This document shows positions 14,487 to 14,574 of a stretch of DNA of 14,574 nucleotides, in pieces. Under the pieces are notes generated by a model that did no database searches, was not told the DNA's origin, and saw only the letters and a program-made list of their open reading frames with translations. The stretch comes from CANHEE01 sp043777755 (GTDB lineage: Bacteria > Bacteroidota > Bacteroidia > Chitinophagales > Saprospiraceae). The stretch covers positions 1 to 14,574 of the forward strand of contig JAYWHK010000022.1 in NCBI GenBank assembly GCA_043777755.1, in the 5' to 3' direction. How positions within the stretch are numbered: position 1 is the stretch's first letter; the number at the start of each line of letters is the position of its first letter. The position numbers and the translations under genes are program-made.

Positions 14487-14571
14487 GCAACGCGGAGCGT
14501 TGCTCCGTATTGCGTATAAATATGGATTAAATTTTTACGCAGCGAGTTCAGAAACAGGCAAGCCTGTTTCT
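14487..14571. repeat. Cluster of three inverted repeats at the 5' end of the DUF5916 gene
   Basis: Three hairpins lie in 85 nt. The first, at 14487-14503, is GCAACGC, GGA, GCGTTGC (7-bp stem), with an alternative fold at 14493-14507 (CGGAGC / GCTCCG). The second, at 14512-14521 paired with 14531-14540, has a 10-bp stem with one mismatch. The third, at 14550-14571, is AGAAACAGGC, AA, GCCTGTTTCT (10-2-10, perfect). On the minus strand the third is preceded by TGT and reads GTAGAAACAGGC, resembling GTAGAGAAAAGGC in the 1716-1799 repeat. The cluster occupies the region where a signal peptide would be expected. Confidence 0.75.
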
Positions 14572-14574
14572 ACA

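Overview
The window looks like an AT-rich chromosome segment of a Bacteroidota, probably a Cytophagales-type bacterium; genus cannot be told. The evidence is A-rich leaders without clear Shine-Dalgarno sequences, several TAnnTTTG boxes (the Bacteroidota -7 element) just upstream of genes, a DUF5916 outer-membrane-type protein, a SusA-like GH13 enzyme, and a LytTR-type response regulator paired with a multi-TM kinase.

Layout. (1) 1-3000, all minus strand: housekeeping genes cmk, coaD, nnr and the first codons of an alanine dehydrogenase gene (ald) that runs off the left edge. A perfect 28-bp inverted repeat with self-palindromic arms sits between coaD and nnr and supplies the coaD stop codon. 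(2) 3001-5400, plus strand: a 383-nt divergent spacer, one exported GH13 cyclomaltodextrinase/neopullulanase-like enzyme, and a strong hairpin terminator. (3) 5467-8514, minus strand: a four-gene cluster of unknown function. In transcription order it holds a 57-aa small protein, an SPFH/band-7 membrane protein, a lipoprotein with a von Willebrand factor A-like fold and MIDAS-type residues, and a four-TM protein with a coiled-coil tail. (4) 8515-8961: a divergent spacer with GTTATTT repeats and a 24-bp palindrome. (5) 8962-10981, plus strand: a membrane histidine kinase followed 10 nt later by a LytTR-type response regulator. (6) 11130-12321, plus strand: an Rpn/PD-(D/E)XK nuclease-family protein with a 12-bp tandem repeat, then a 44-aa ORF. 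(7) 12332-14574, minus strand: a DUF5916 protein whose 5' end runs into three successive inverted repeats and an in-frame stop, so no signal peptide or convincing start is visible.

How the genes may work together. cmk, coaD and nnr are metabolic maintenance genes (CMP phosphorylation, coenzyme A synthesis, NAD(P)H repair). The most interesting segment is the SPFH / vWA-lipoprotein / 4-TM cluster facing a two-component system across 447 nt. A membrane scaffold complex controlled by the adjacent kinase and regulator is a reasonable hypothesis, but it is inference from gene order only. The second notable theme is a family of short palindromic repeats (GTAGA followed by a 10-2-10 palindrome), seen at both ends of the window and touching gene ends in both places.
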